From positions 124,001 through 188,000 of the forward strand of contig NZ_AUIJ01000002.1 in the NCBI RefSeq assembly GCF_000423645.1: a stretch of DNA of 64,000 bases. Reading direction: 5' to 3'. Source of the DNA: Sediminimonas qiaohouensis DSM 21189 (lineage in GTDB: Bacteria > Pseudomonadota > Alphaproteobacteria > Rhodobacterales > Rhodobacteraceae). A model generated the notes under the pieces. The model was not told the origin of the DNA and ran no database searches. It saw only the letters and a program-made list of their open reading frames with translations. Below, one piece after another: positions 42,234 through 50,989 of this stretch (positions are counted from its first letter, which is position 1; each line of letters opens with the position of its first letter). The position numbers and the translations under genes are program-made.

Positions 42234-43655
42234 TTAGATTGCAGCGCCGGTATCGACCTGGCCGGTCACGGAGTTGTAGAGCAGCTCATAGCCGATCTGG
42301 ATGTTGCGATAAGCCGTGATGCGCACGTCGTAGATCGGCGCGGGTGGCTCGTAGCGCATGGCGAATTTCACGATGCCTTCGGCGCCGTCAGCCGGAACCA
42401 GACTGCCGGACAGATAGAATTGCGATCCGGGCAAGAGGATGCCCTCGTTTTCCAGCCGCTTGAGTGCCTCGCGCCCGGCGATCACCATCAGGTCGAGGTT
42501 CTGGCGTGTCTGCGGGCGGTCATTGAAGCGCACAAACGCATCTTCGATGCTCTCGTTCACCAGATCGGCCACACGCTTGACCGACACGAATTGCCAGATC
42601 GTATCGACCGCCGTGGTCATCGGCCCCCAGGTACGGAAGCCATCGCCACGGTTGACGATCGTGTTCACCCCGGCCTCATTCAGCGTGGTGGCCTCGATGC
42701 CGTATTCAACAGACCGGCTGACGCCCTGGATGCCGTTGATCAAACGGTTCGACGCCGGATAGTGCGGGCCATCGGTCCGATCCGCTGCCGCCTGCTGCGC
42801 GGCAAATACCGTCGAGCTGACAAACGGCGTCGTCACGCCATCGACGAATTTCAGCACTTTGGGATCGCACAGGCAGATGTGCTTGGACCCGAACAGCTGC
42901 GCCGTGGACAAAGCGTCTGCATCGGTGGTGTCCGGCCCGTCCGCGTAGAACTGCGCGCGCAGCTTTTCGCAGATGCCCATCGCCTCGGCCGAGACCGGGT
43001 TCATGACCTCCCCCACGGTCAGTGATGCGGCGGCGCCAGTCCCGGTCCCGCCGTTGTCGGTGATCGTGATCGTGTCCAGAGCGTCATAGCCATAGCCGGG
43101 CTTGACTACGCCGATGGTCGCAACCTCACCGCCTACGACCGAAACTTCCAGCTCGGCATTTGATCCGGTGGACGTGGTAATCGTCGCGCTCACATCATCG
43201 CTGTACCCGCTGCCGGGGGTGTCGACGCTGACGGATGCGATCCCATCGGCCGCAGTGGCCGCCGAAAGCCCCGGTGCCACCAACAGTTTGGGCTTGGGCA
43301 ACCCTGCGCCGGTCGCGGCGCGGAAGGCGTGAATGCCGGTCTTGGTGGTAGCGTCACCAACGGCTGCAGTCTGCGCCTCGGTGGCATCGGCACCCTCGTC
43401 GACCAGCACCAACACGATGCGCGTGCTGCCCTGATCGAAGATGGTGTCCAACTCGTCCTTGACGGCGTCGGGATATCCCTCCGCATCGGAGGGTTTCTGG
43501 ATCAGGATGGGCGTATCGGTAGAGGCCGTCGCCGGCAGCGCCGTCGGATCGACCGCCATGAGAAGACCGATAACTGAGGTATCCACGAAGTTGACCAGAA
43601 CGGGATCAGCCCCGGACTGGAATACGCGCACACCGTGATGAGTGGTGATAGCCAT
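42234..43655 (-). CDS. Tail sheath protein (P2 FI type) with an extra GxGY-repeat insertion
   Basis: 473-residue contractile sheath. The ATG at 43655 follows AAGGAG. Sheath landmarks: HHGVRVFQSGADPVLVNFVD at the N-terminus, GIHAFRAATGAGLPKPKLLV, ASNRLINGIQGVSRSVEYGI, FVSVKRVADLVNESIEDAFV, and the C-terminal YNSVTGQVDTGAAI. Residues about 137-216 form an insertion with two PGxGY units (VDTPGSGYSDDVSATITT and VKPGYGYDALDTITITDNGG), placed where P2 FI has a short loop, so it probably forms a surface knob on the sheath. Confidence 0.94.
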   Translation of the reverse strand: MAITTHHGVRVFQSGADPVLVNFVDTSVIGLLMAVDPTALPATASTDTPILIQKPSDAEGYPDAVKDELDTIFDQGSTRIVLVLVDEGADATEAQTAAVGDATTKTGIHAFRAATGAGLPKPKLLVAPGLSAATAADGIASVSVDTPGSGYSDDVSATITTSTGSNAELEVSVVGGEVATIGVVKPGYGYDALDTITITDNGGTGTGAAASLTVGEVMNPVSAEAMGICEKLRAQFYADGPDTTDADALSTAQLFGSKHICLCDPKVLKFVDGVTTPFVSSTVFAAQQAAADRTDGPHYPASNRLINGIQGVSRSVEYGIEATTLNEAGVNTIVNRGDGFRTWGPMTTAVDTIWQFVSVKRVADLVNESIEDAFVRFNDRPQTRQNLDLMVIAGREALKRLENEGILLPGSQFYLSGSLVPADGAEGIVKFAMRYEPPAPIYDVRITAYRNIQIGYELLYNSVTGQVDTGAAI

Positions 43656-43787
43656 GACATTCTCCTTTTCGCATGACAAATGGCGCGCAGCCCGGCCGGG
43701 TGCGCGTTGCGTTTAGGGTTAGGTTTTGCGGACTTTCTTACTGCAAATGGCCTGGCAGGATTTCCTCCCAAGCCTCTGGTCTTTTGG

Positions 43788-45203
43788 TTAAGCCTTGATG
43801 CACGCCAGCAGCGCGATGTTGCGCGGGCGGGTTTCGGATCCTGCGGTCAGTATCTGGTCGGTTGTGCCGGTGTAGCGCGTGCCGCCGGTGCCGCCGGTGA
43901 TTGTGGCAGACTCTTTTCTTTGACTTTCGCCGGCGATCCACCGGCCAGTGAACGTCCCCACCCAGCCGCGAACGATTGCAAACCAGTTATCTTCGCTTTC
44001 GTTGCGAAAATCGCCGGTGCCGTGGTGGTGATCTTGCATCCTACCGCCTTGCGCCGATCCGAACCCGCGCCCGGCATCGATCCCGCGCCCGTCATCCAAG
44101 CCCCGCACGAACTCGCCCCGAAGGTCCGGTAGATTGAACGTGTCGACGCCGTTGCCCGCGCCGAACGTCGTGCCGATCGCGTTGAACAGGCCAGCGTAGA
44201 CCGTTCGGTCGACCTCAGCCCCGTTCGCCTTGAGCCAGCCAGCCGGCGCGGTGTTGCGCGCGAAGTGCCCGATCAGTCCGGGCGGCGCCCTTTGATCGGT
44301 CTGGGCGCGGCTATAAACATCCAGGTTCTGCCGACCCAGCGCCTTGTCGGGCAAATCGGCAAGGTTGCTGTCACGCAGCAGCGCATCAGGAAAGCCCGCC
44401 GCCGGTTCGTTTTGCACGGCAATGATTTCTGTGCCCGCAGGGTAAGACTGGCCCAGCGTCAGCTTGGCGGCATCAGTCCCGTCGGGTTGCCACCCGTCAG
44501 CTGTAATGTCCTCGCGCAGCCGGATACCATCGATGTAAACAGCCAAGCCTGTGGTGGTCACGGTCGACAGCGTGACGATCGTCTGCCCATCGGCAAGTGT
44601 TTGATATTCCTCGATCACGTTGACAATCACGTTTGCGTCGGTCGGATCCGCCCATTCTATATCGCCGGTGTCGTTCGACACTTTGCGCAGGATCTGCCCG
44701 GTCGTGCCGCCAGGCAAAATCGCGCCGGCGGTGATGTTGTTCGTCACCCATTGCTGCGTGGCGACTGTCACGTTCGGGTCGGCCTGGATTGTCACGACAT
44801 CGGAGTTCGTCGCAATAAATTCGACGCGCACGACCGTGTCGGAAAATGACCCTTCGCTTGCCTCGGGCTTATAGGTTTCCGGCAGGTTGCCGACGACAAA
44901 CAGCGTGCCGTCGCTGTCGAACACGCCAACCTCGCGCATCACGAAACCGCCCTCGCTGGCGGGCACAACCAGCTCGACCGCGTATTTGGTGGGCTGCCCC
45001 GTCGGGTCAGGCTTGTAAACCCGGTTGATCGAGGCGCGGTAAACCTCCCGCACCAGCGCAGTCTGGCTTTCGGTTGGCGTGATCGTGCTGCCGCTGCCGT
45101 CGCCAACAGCCATGTCTGTCAAGTTGATCGGGACGCCGGCCGCCTCGGCCTGGCTCATCGCTTGCAGGCCGGCCTGCGTGTGAATGGTTGCGAATTGCGC
45201 CAT
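43788..45203 (-). CDS. Tail fibre protein with C-terminal collar domain (second fibre)
   Basis: 471-residue fibre. The N-terminal DUF3751-type baseplate-attachment domain is clear (ATIHTQAGLQAMSQAEAAGV, VYRASINRVYKPD, GGFVMREVGVFD). The middle is beta-rich. The C-terminus has the phage Tail_Collar pattern: GWLKANGAEVDRTVYAGLFN, then FNLPDLRGEFVRGLDDGRGI and ETRPRNIALLACIK. The collar region is clearly related to that of the fibre at 45913-46881, while the N-terminal halves are unrelated. It probably binds the host surface. Confidence 0.88.
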   Translation of the reverse strand: MAQFATIHTQAGLQAMSQAEAAGVPINLTDMAVGDGSGSTITPTESQTALVREVYRASINRVYKPDPTGQPTKYAVELVVPASEGGFVMREVGVFDSDGTLFVVGNLPETYKPEASEGSFSDTVVRVEFIATNSDVVTIQADPNVTVATQQWVTNNITAGAILPGGTTGQILRKVSNDTGDIEWADPTDANVIVNVIEEYQTLADGQTIVTLSTVTTTGLAVYIDGIRLREDITADGWQPDGTDAAKLTLGQSYPAGTEIIAVQNEPAAGFPDALLRDSNLADLPDKALGRQNLDVYSRAQTDQRAPPGLIGHFARNTAPAGWLKANGAEVDRTVYAGLFNAIGTTFGAGNGVDTFNLPDLRGEFVRGLDDGRGIDAGRGFGSAQGGRMQDHHHGTGDFRNESEDNWFAIVRGWVGTFTGRWIAGESQRKESATITGGTGGTRYTGTTDQILTAGSETRPRNIALLACIKA

Positions 45204-45222
45204 TTTTAGAGCCCTTTGCTAT

Positions 45223-45903
45223 TTACGGCCAGCGCGCGTCTGCGTCGTAGTCCTGCGGGATTGCGTCGGCATCGAGCAGCGCCCAGGACGCCTTGTAAAT
45301 CTCCTGTGCCACGGCCTGCGCCTTACTGATCAGCTCGATCGCCTGATCCGGCGTCAGGCTATGTACGACATTTGTCGCATCCCGGAATGGGACGACCGGG
45401 TCGGTGACGCCCTGTGCGATCAGATCGCGGGCCGCATCCTTGATTGACAGATACGCGATCTTGTCCTGCTCACGCCCTTGAACCGGAACGTCGCCGTAGC
45501 CCGACACAGTAACGACAGCGCCATCGCGCAGACGACGATCGCGCTCGGAAAACACGGCGGCGCGAGACGGTGGCTGAAGAACCCAAGCGCCGTCCACCAG
45601 GTCGTAATCGGGCGACGGTCGCGGCTCGTGCGCCATGCCGTCAGGAATGTCCGCGCCGATCTCGTCGATTGTGTGCTGCTCGCCCGTTTCGTCGTAGTAG
45701 ATCGTGCCCCGCCGATCGGTGATGTGCGACCATGATCCGGTCGTCGGGTCGAACACAATCGCCTTGCCAGGTTCCGGTGCGGGTGGCTCAATGTTGATCG
45801 CATAGGCTGGGATCAGATATCGGCCATTTTCAAGGGGATCCGGCCGCGCAGCCGCTGCGCCAAGATATTCGCCTGTTTTTGGGTGATATTTGTAAATTTT
45901 CAT
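45223..45903 (-). CDS. DUF4376-type tail fibre assembly/chaperone protein
   Basis: 226-residue protein between the two fibre genes. The N-terminal KIYKYHPKTGEYLGAAAARP and WSHITDRRGTIYYDETGEQH are of the Caudo_TAP/fibre-assembly type. The C-terminal DUF4376-like part includes ERDRRLRDGAVVTVSGYG and VPFRDATNVVHSLTPDQAIE. GAGGTGAAG precedes the ATG. It likely helps one or both fibres fold or attach. Confidence 0.8.
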   Translation of the reverse strand: MKIYKYHPKTGEYLGAAAARPDPLENGRYLIPAYAINIEPPAPEPGKAIVFDPTTGSWSHITDRRGTIYYDETGEQHTIDEIGADIPDGMAHEPRPSPDYDLVDGAWVLQPPSRAAVFSERDRRLRDGAVVTVSGYGDVPVQGREQDKIAYLSIKDAARDLIAQGVTDPVVPFRDATNVVHSLTPDQAIELISKAQAVAQEIYKASWALLDADAIPQDYDADARWP

Positions 45904-45912
45904 GACTTCACC

Positions 45913-46881
45913 TCAGTATTTAATGCAGTGCATCAGGGCGACGTTGCGGGGGCGGTTTTGGTCGGCAGTGGGAACAACGCTTGAGGCATCAAATGTTGTC
46001 GTCCTAACAGATGATGCTCCGGTTTCTTCGACGCCGCCGCGCCTGAAGTTATTGTTTGTGCCAACTCGACCAAAAACGCCGTTTTCATTCTGCATATTGG
46101 TCGCAGTGGAATTCGCGTGATAAATTAATTCCCCATAAATATTTCTAATTGCATCGCCCTGCCATGTACCGAAGCCACGCCCGCTATCCGCACCACGGGC
46201 ATTATCCCAGCCACGCACAAACTCACCGCGCAGATCAGGTATGTTAAAGGTTGTCGAGCCGTCACCGGCACCGAATACTGTGCCAATTGCATTGAACAAA
46301 TTCGCGTAGGTCGATCGCGACAGTGCGGCGCCGTCACACTCAAGAAAACCCGCGGGCGGCGACGACTTCGCCAAAGCAAACACGGCACCGGCCGGCACCT
46401 TCGCCAATGCCGGCGCAAAATCCGTCGTTGCACTCAGCGCCGCCGATCCGAGCCCAAGGTGGCCGCGCGCGCTCGGCGCATCAGGAAGGTCTTGCAGGTT
46501 ATTCGCCGCCTGAAGCGCGCCATCGGCTTTTGCGCCTTGGGCGGCCGTAGCAAACGCGCCAGCATTTTCCCGCGCGGCCGTACCGGCGTCCTGAATATCG
46601 TCGACCCGAATAACCTGGTTGGCGGGGTCAAAAAACCGCACGCCGTCGATCTGCTGCGTTGCCGTGCCGCCGTTTTCCTGAACGACGATGTCGTAAACGC
46701 CATTCGGCGCGGCAAACACGATCGCGCCTGTCGACGTCGCCTGAAAGGGGTTTGCCTTTGCAGATCCTGCCGCGTCGTAAATCGTCGCAAGCGTCGTTGT
46801 CCCGGTTTCGTAAACCGTGACCGACGCCTGCGCCAGCGCGTCGCCTTGCAGGTTTTGCGCGAAGAATGTTCTCAGTTCCAT
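45913..46881 (-). CDS. Tail fibre protein with C-terminal collar domain (first fibre)
   Basis: 322-residue fibre. The N-terminus (MELRTFFAQNLQGDALAQAS, then FAAPNGVYDIVVQENGG) looks like a podovirus-type fibre head. A short coiled linker and the collar domain follow: GFLECDGAALSRSTYANLFN, FNIPDLRGEFVRGWDNARGA and NRPRNVALMHCIK. It starts within the last codons of gpI (TAATG). Paralogous collar domain to the second fibre. Confidence 0.88.
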   Translation of the reverse strand: MELRTFFAQNLQGDALAQASVTVYETGTTTLATIYDAAGSAKANPFQATSTGAIVFAAPNGVYDIVVQENGGTATQQIDGVRFFDPANQVIRVDDIQDAGTAARENAGAFATAAQGAKADGALQAANNLQDLPDAPSARGHLGLGSAALSATTDFAPALAKVPAGAVFALAKSSPPAGFLECDGAALSRSTYANLFNAIGTVFGAGDGSTTFNIPDLRGEFVRGWDNARGADSGRGFGTWQGDAIRNIYGELIYHANSTATNMQNENGVFGRVGTNNNFRRGGVEETGASSVRTTTFDASSVVPTADQNRPRNVALMHCIKY

Positions 46882-47459
46882 TAGGCCACCACGATGTTGT
46901 TTTCAGAAACCGCGACGCTGCCGCCGCCGTATTTTACGACCAGCTCATTTCCAGAAACCGCCACAGCCGCTTGAAGCGGGCCCGCCTCGGTGATCGAAGT
47001 GACCTGGATAGCGTCAAGGTGCGAACGCAGCGACTTGACCCGGTCCACCACGGCGATGGCGCGCGCCAGCTGTGCGGCCGAGGTCAACGGCGCTGACGGA
47101 CGGGCGTCAATCAGCAGCTTGTATGTATAGGGCGCACCCTGCACCTGTTGGCGATGCCACTCCAGCACGCGCGCGTCGATCGTCAGCGCGCCCAGCGCAC
47201 GGCTCACCGCGGCCGGTGTGCCCTTGATCTTCTGTACGGCAATCGCGTTGCGGATCGTGTCGCGCTTCTGCTCCTCGGTCCAGGCCGGATCCCACTGGTC
47301 CACCGAGAATGCCCAAGCCAGCCAAGGCAGGACTCCGGCGGGACAGGTGTCCGGGTTCCAGACTTGTCGTAACCGCACCGGTGCGTTGCCAATGCGGGCC
47401 ATTGCAGTCGCGAGCGCCCGCTCTGCCTGCGTGGCGTTATGCGGCAACAGATCAGACAT
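46881..47459 (-). CDS. P2 gpI-like baseplate/tail-fibre attachment protein
   Basis: 192-residue protein of the Tail_P2_I family: ERALATAMARIGNAPVRLRQ, CPAGVLPWLAWAFSVDQWDP, then RDTIRNAIAVQKIKGTPAAV. It joins the fibres to the baseplate wedge. It overlaps gpJ by 8 bp. Confidence 0.94.
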   Translation of the reverse strand: MSDLLPHNATQAERALATAMARIGNAPVRLRQVWNPDTCPAGVLPWLAWAFSVDQWDPAWTEEQKRDTIRNAIAVQKIKGTPAAVSRALGALTIDARVLEWHRQQVQGAPYTYKLLIDARPSAPLTSAAQLARAIAVVDRVKSLRSHLDAIQVTSITEAGPLQAAVAVSGNELVVKYGGGSVAVSENNIVVA

Positions 47460-48354
47460 CGGTGTCTGCCACAGTCACGGTGACGCCGGTGCAGAACGCG
47501 GCTTCACCCGTGGCGACGACAATGTCGGCCGCCGGGCTGGTGATCGACACGTTCTGAACGCCCGACTGGTGCAGCGCCGCGTACAGCCCCGACAACGTGA
47601 CGTCGTAGCCCAGGCGGTGCTGCGCCTCGACGTAAGCTGTCGCCGAGTCCTCTGCCGTCTGGCGGATCAGCTGCGCGTCGGGGCCGGGATAGACTGTCAG
47701 CGCGGCATCAACCGTGTAGTCGGTCACGCTGGCCGATTGAACCGTGACGTTGTCCGTCATCGGGCGGATCGCGTCGGCATCAAGCGCTGCGTGGACCGCA
47801 TCAACCAGATCAACCGACGCGCTGCCGTTGCCCTGCCGCGACAAGACATAAACCGTCACATTGCCAGCCGACGGGCTGATCGCCTGCGCGTCTTTGACGT
47901 CACCATCCGCGCTCAGCGCGTGGAACACGTAGGCCCCGCGGGATCCCGCGACCGTGTAGCCCTCGGGCGAAAGCTGCACGCGCTGCCGTAGATCGGTGTC
48001 GGACTCCATGACCGGGGGCACCGGCGGTGTAGCCTCGGGGTCTCCCGGATCGATCACCAGGCGCGCGACATCGTAATTGGCGGCGATCTGGTCCAGGTCT
48101 GCGCCAGCAGCATAGGCCAGCATGACTGCGCGCGCCCCATCGTTGATTTCGCCGCGCACCAACAGCACATAATAGGCCGCGATCTCCAGCAGTTTGACGA
48201 CTGGCTCGCTTTCCAGATCAAGCACTTCGGTCAATTCCGGCGCCTTCGCCTTGACCATGGCCTTCATCGCCGCCAGTTCGGCCTCGTAATCCAGCTGCTG
48301 GACAACGTCAGGCGATGGCAGCTCGGACAGGTCAACTGTCGTGAATGCGGTCAT
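47452..48354 (-). CDS. P2 gpJ-like baseplate wedge protein
   Basis: 300-residue member of the Baseplate_J family: YEAELAAMKAMVKAKAPELT, EIAAYYVLLVRGEINDGARA, LRQRVQLSPEGYTVAGSRGA (the conserved S-xEGxxxAGP/S-xxAY signature), then VTVYVLSRQGNGSASVDLVD. It forms the baseplate wedge with gpW and gpI and overlaps both neighbours. Confidence 0.95.
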   Translation of the reverse strand: MTAFTTVDLSELPSPDVVQQLDYEAELAAMKAMVKAKAPELTEVLDLESEPVVKLLEIAAYYVLLVRGEINDGARAVMLAYAAGADLDQIAANYDVARLVIDPGDPEATPPVPPVMESDTDLRQRVQLSPEGYTVAGSRGAYVFHALSADGDVKDAQAISPSAGNVTVYVLSRQGNGSASVDLVDAVHAALDADAIRPMTDNVTVQSASVTDYTVDAALTVYPGPDAQLIRQTAEDSATAYVEAQHRLGYDVTLSGLYAALHQSGVQNVSITSPAADIVVATGEAAFCTGVTVTVADTDV

Positions 48355-48692
48355 GCGGCCCCCAGGTCGATTTCTGCGGACGCCGCTTCGCCTTCATAGC
48401 GCCCATAAATATCCAACGCCAAACGACCGTCTGCATAGCCTTCGCGCATCTCGACGCCGGTCAATTCGAACCGGGTTTCCCAGCGAGCAATGGCAATTGC
48501 TGTGGCTGCATAGACCGCAAGGATGACCTTCTGCGTCATGGGCCGGTCCACCAGAAGCGGCAACTCCGAACCATAATCCCGGCGCATAACGCGGCTACCA
48601 ACCGGCGTGGTCAGAATGTCGCGGATCGACTGCACGACGTGCGGCCAGCCCGACAGAGTTTCCCCAGTCTCCGCGTTCACGCCCGTGCTCAC
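48351..48692 (-). CDS. P2 gpW / T4 gp25-like baseplate protein
   Basis: 113-residue member of the GPW_gp25 family: SIRDILTTPVGSRVMRRDYG followed by SELPLLVDRP, then AIARWETRFELTGVEMREG. It is part of the inner baseplate and starts sheath assembly. It overlaps gpJ by 4 bp. Confidence 0.94.
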   Translation of the reverse strand: MSTGVNAETGETLSGWPHVVQSIRDILTTPVGSRVMRRDYGSELPLLVDRPMTQKVILAVYAATAIAIARWETRFELTGVEMREGYADGRLALDIYGRYEGEAASAEIDLGAA

Positions 48693-48892
48693 TGGTCAGT
48701 GCCCCCGCTTGCGGCGGCATCCGATGAGGATGCCTTCTTCGGGGCACTCGCACGCCTGGATCTCTGTTTGAGAGCCACGCGCCCCTCCAGCAGATAGAGC
48801 CGCGCTTGACGATCGGTCATCTCAACCTCTGCGCCTTCGGGCCGATGCCGACCCAGAATGAAACCCGCACGCTTGTTGATATAGGTCTGCAT
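48689..48892 (-). CDS. Small phage protein of unknown function between gpV and gpW
   Basis: 67-residue protein. The N-terminal half reads FILGRHRPEGAEVEMTDRQA then RLYLLEGRVAL, a short domain similar in position to DUF2635-like tail proteins. The C-terminal half is Ser/Ala/Lys-rich and probably disordered. It overlaps gpW by 4 bp. A minor baseplate or assembly role is possible. Confidence 0.65.
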   Translation of the reverse strand: MQTYINKRAGFILGRHRPEGAEVEMTDRQARLYLLEGRVALKQRSRRASAPKKASSSDAAASGGTDQ

Positions 48893-48902
48893 TGCTTTCT
48901 CC

Positions 48903-49463
48903 TTAGTTCGGTGGGCTTGTTGTGCCGGCGCCAGTCCCAGCAGTGTCCGTGTGAGTGTGAGTGTCGCCTATGTCCGTGCCATTGTGAGTGACGCCCGCGC
49001 CGCTGATCGCCACGCCAGAGCCATCAATGACTATTCCAGACCCGTTACTGCTCAGTGTCAGGTTGCCGCCCGTCGCCAGAATGGACGTATCGCCAACCGA
49101 AACCTTCAGCTCCCCGCCCTTGTTGTGCGGACGCGGATCGCTGTCGTTGAAACTCGACAGGGCGATCACCCCGTCCGTCAGCTCGCCGCTCGGCGAGTTG
49201 ATTGTCACCGTTTGCCCCATGACCGGCTCGCCCTGGATCTTCAGAGCCCCGCTGGCCAGCGCCTCGACCGGAAGCCACGGCGAGTCGAATGCCGGGCCGT
49301 CCGCGCTTTCCTCGCGCAGCCGTACGCGGTAGAGACCACTTGCCTCGTCCACGTCGACAATCTTGCCCGTCCGGGAGCGCCCGCGCTCGCGCCGCTTCAG
49401 TTCACCCACCTCACGGGACAGATGAGCGATGATCCCCGGAAGATCGTCAGGTGGAATTGCCAT
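48903..49463 (-). CDS. P2 gpV-like baseplate spike protein
   Basis: 186-residue central spike. The ATG at 49463 lies within the end of the upstream gene. An N-terminal helix (LPGIIAHLSREVGELKRRER) and OB fold (GKIVDVDEASGLYRVRLREE, PVMGQTVTINSPSG) lead to a beta-helix needle with repeated GSG/ISG turns (SSNGSGIVIDGSGVAISGAG). The C-terminus is a HTHTDT metal-binding tip, typical of spikes with an apical iron ion. Confidence 0.92.
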   Translation of the reverse strand: MAIPPDDLPGIIAHLSREVGELKRRERGRSRTGKIVDVDEASGLYRVRLREESADGPAFDSPWLPVEALASGALKIQGEPVMGQTVTINSPSGELTDGVIALSSFNDSDPRPHNKGGELKVSVGDTSILATGGNLTLSSNGSGIVIDGSGVAISGAGVTHNGTDIGDTHTHTDTAGTGAGTTSPPN

Positions 49464-50232
49464 CGCGCTCCACCTCCACCGTCTCGATCGTCGCCTCTGG
49501 ATGATCGACCCATTGCGGGACATAACCCAGCCGGCGCGCCTGCCCGGTCGTCTGGCCAAAGGCCCGTCGCAGCATATCGATGCTCACCTCGGCCTGCTCG
49601 ATTCCAAGCATGGCGTCGTAGGTCGGCACCAGTTCGGGCCTGCTGGCCGCCATGGCCGCGCGCAAGCTCGACCAGATTGCCCCCTCGGCAAGAGGCTGGC
49701 CGAACACCGGATCGGGCTTGCACGCCAGCTTTATCCGCAGCTGTCGCGCGGCCAGCCGCACGCCGTTGTCCGCTGTCACCGCACGCTTGCGCTCGATCTT
49801 CTCGACCCGATCCGACAGCCGCTGCCAGAGCGCGGCCCATGCGCTTTCAGGATCCGTCAGGGCGTTGCCGATCTGCCGATCCACCAGATCAAGCGCGAGC
49901 TCCAGCGCTGCATCGGTCGCGGGGATATCCACCCCGGCAATCACGCTCTCACCAGTGTCAAGGTCGAGCTCCGCCATCGGCGCGGCGGCACCAAACTCGC
50001 AGACGAAATCCACCGTGCCGTTCTGGCGCAGGTCGCGCGTGTCGGCCTCATTGATCTCTGCCTCGTCCGTGTAGACCACGATGAACGGGCGGTCCTGATC
50101 CGTGCGCATCGCGCCGTCCCCGGCCACGTCGATTGCGGCAAAGTCACTGTCGCGCACGTTGTCGCCCACCAGCGTAGCGCCTTTCAACGCTTCCACTGCT
50201 GTGATGCGCAGACCAAATTGCACGACAGGCAT
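49447..50232 (-). CDS. Phage protein of unknown function at the head-tail boundary
   Basis: 261-residue protein between the capsid block and gpV. It reads FGLRITAVEALKGATLVGDN, RPFIVVYTDEAEINEADTRD, TVDFVCEFGAAAPMAELDLD, which resembles proteins encoded at this place in other lambda-head/P2-tail phages and may act in tail completion. No catalytic motif is visible. It overlaps both neighbours. Confidence 0.65.
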   Translation of the reverse strand: MPVVQFGLRITAVEALKGATLVGDNVRDSDFAAIDVAGDGAMRTDQDRPFIVVYTDEAEINEADTRDLRQNGTVDFVCEFGAAAPMAELDLDTGESVIAGVDIPATDAALELALDLVDRQIGNALTDPESAWAALWQRLSDRVEKIERKRAVTADNGVRLAARQLRIKLACKPDPVFGQPLAEGAIWSSLRAAMAASRPELVPTYDAMLGIEQAEVSIDMLRRAFGQTTGQARRLGYVPQWVDHPEATIETVEVERDGNST

Positions 50233-50597
50233 CAGATTTCCCCCAAATGCAGGACAAGGCGCCCGCTGCCACGATCCGAGACGCGCAGCACTTCAAAAAA
50301 CGGCTGGCCGATACGCTCTACGGCGCGCAGCTTGTCGCCCTGTCGAATGACCGGGCCACCGTAAGCAGCCCGGTTAATGTGTGCTTCAGCCTTACCCGCC
50401 GCGATCCGCGTGCCCCACGATCCGCTCGGCGCAACATCATCGCGATCACCGACGCGCAGCACGGCCTTCGCCGTCAGGTTGCCCCGCGCCGGATCAGCCG
50501 CACCGCCCGACAGGAAGAACAGATCCACATCCTCCGCAAACGTCGCATCCACCTGCGCGAGCGCGCGGTCACGAATGGCGTGAAACGGTGCCGGCAT
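50232..50597 (-). CDS. Putative head-tail joining (FII-like) protein
   Basis: 121-residue protein started at ATG 50597 (AGGAG six bases upstream); a GTG two codons earlier is in frame. Beta-rich: FFLSGGAADPARGNLTAKAV, LRVGDRDDVAPSGSWGTRIA, PFFEVLRVSDRGSGRLVLHL. Position just after the FI-like gene and its ~120-residue size suit the lambda FII / head-closure family. The assignment rests mainly on context. Confidence 0.65.
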   Translation of the reverse strand: MPAPFHAIRDRALAQVDATFAEDVDLFFLSGGAADPARGNLTAKAVLRVGDRDDVAPSGSWGTRIAAGKAEAHINRAAYGGPVIRQGDKLRAVERIGQPFFEVLRVSDRGSGRLVLHLGEI

Positions 50598-50599
50598 GG

Positions 50600-50989
50600 T
50601 CACTCCTGCAACTCGGCCCAGGCCTCGTCGCGCAGGTCGGCCGTGATGCGCTTCTTGGCCTGCGACTTCGACATGTGACCAGCCTCAACCACCGCCTCAC
50701 GGACAACACCGAGGTTGGGCACGCCATCGCCGCCTTCCTCGGGCTTGAGATCCATCAAGGCGTCGATCACGGCATCGCGGAGATCATCATCCGACAGATT
50801 TTCGCCCGCGTCCTTGGAGGATGCTTGCACCTCGATAGCCAACCTTTCGCTGACAAGATGATCGCCGTAGACCTGCGGCAGCGCGATCCGTTCTCCAGGT
50901 GCGACTGACCGATCAGCCTTGGCCCCGATCACGGATGCCGGCACGATTGTCGATGCCCGCATCCGATAGCTTTTTACCGCGCCAGCCAT
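50600..50989 (-). CDS. Phage head protein of unknown function (FI position)
   Basis: 129-residue protein directly after the major capsid gene, which is the FI position in lambda. The N-terminal half reads VAPGERIALPQVYGDHLVSE; the C-terminal half is helical with an acidic stretch (ENLSDDDLRDAVIDALMDLK) and SKSQAKKRITADLRDEAW. A role in packaging or head stabilisation is guessed from position only. Confidence 0.6.
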   Translation of the reverse strand: MAGAVKSYRMRASTIVPASVIGAKADRSVAPGERIALPQVYGDHLVSERLAIEVQASSKDAGENLSDDDLRDAVIDALMDLKPEEGGDGVPNLGVVREAVVEAGHMSKSQAKKRITADLRDEAWAELQE

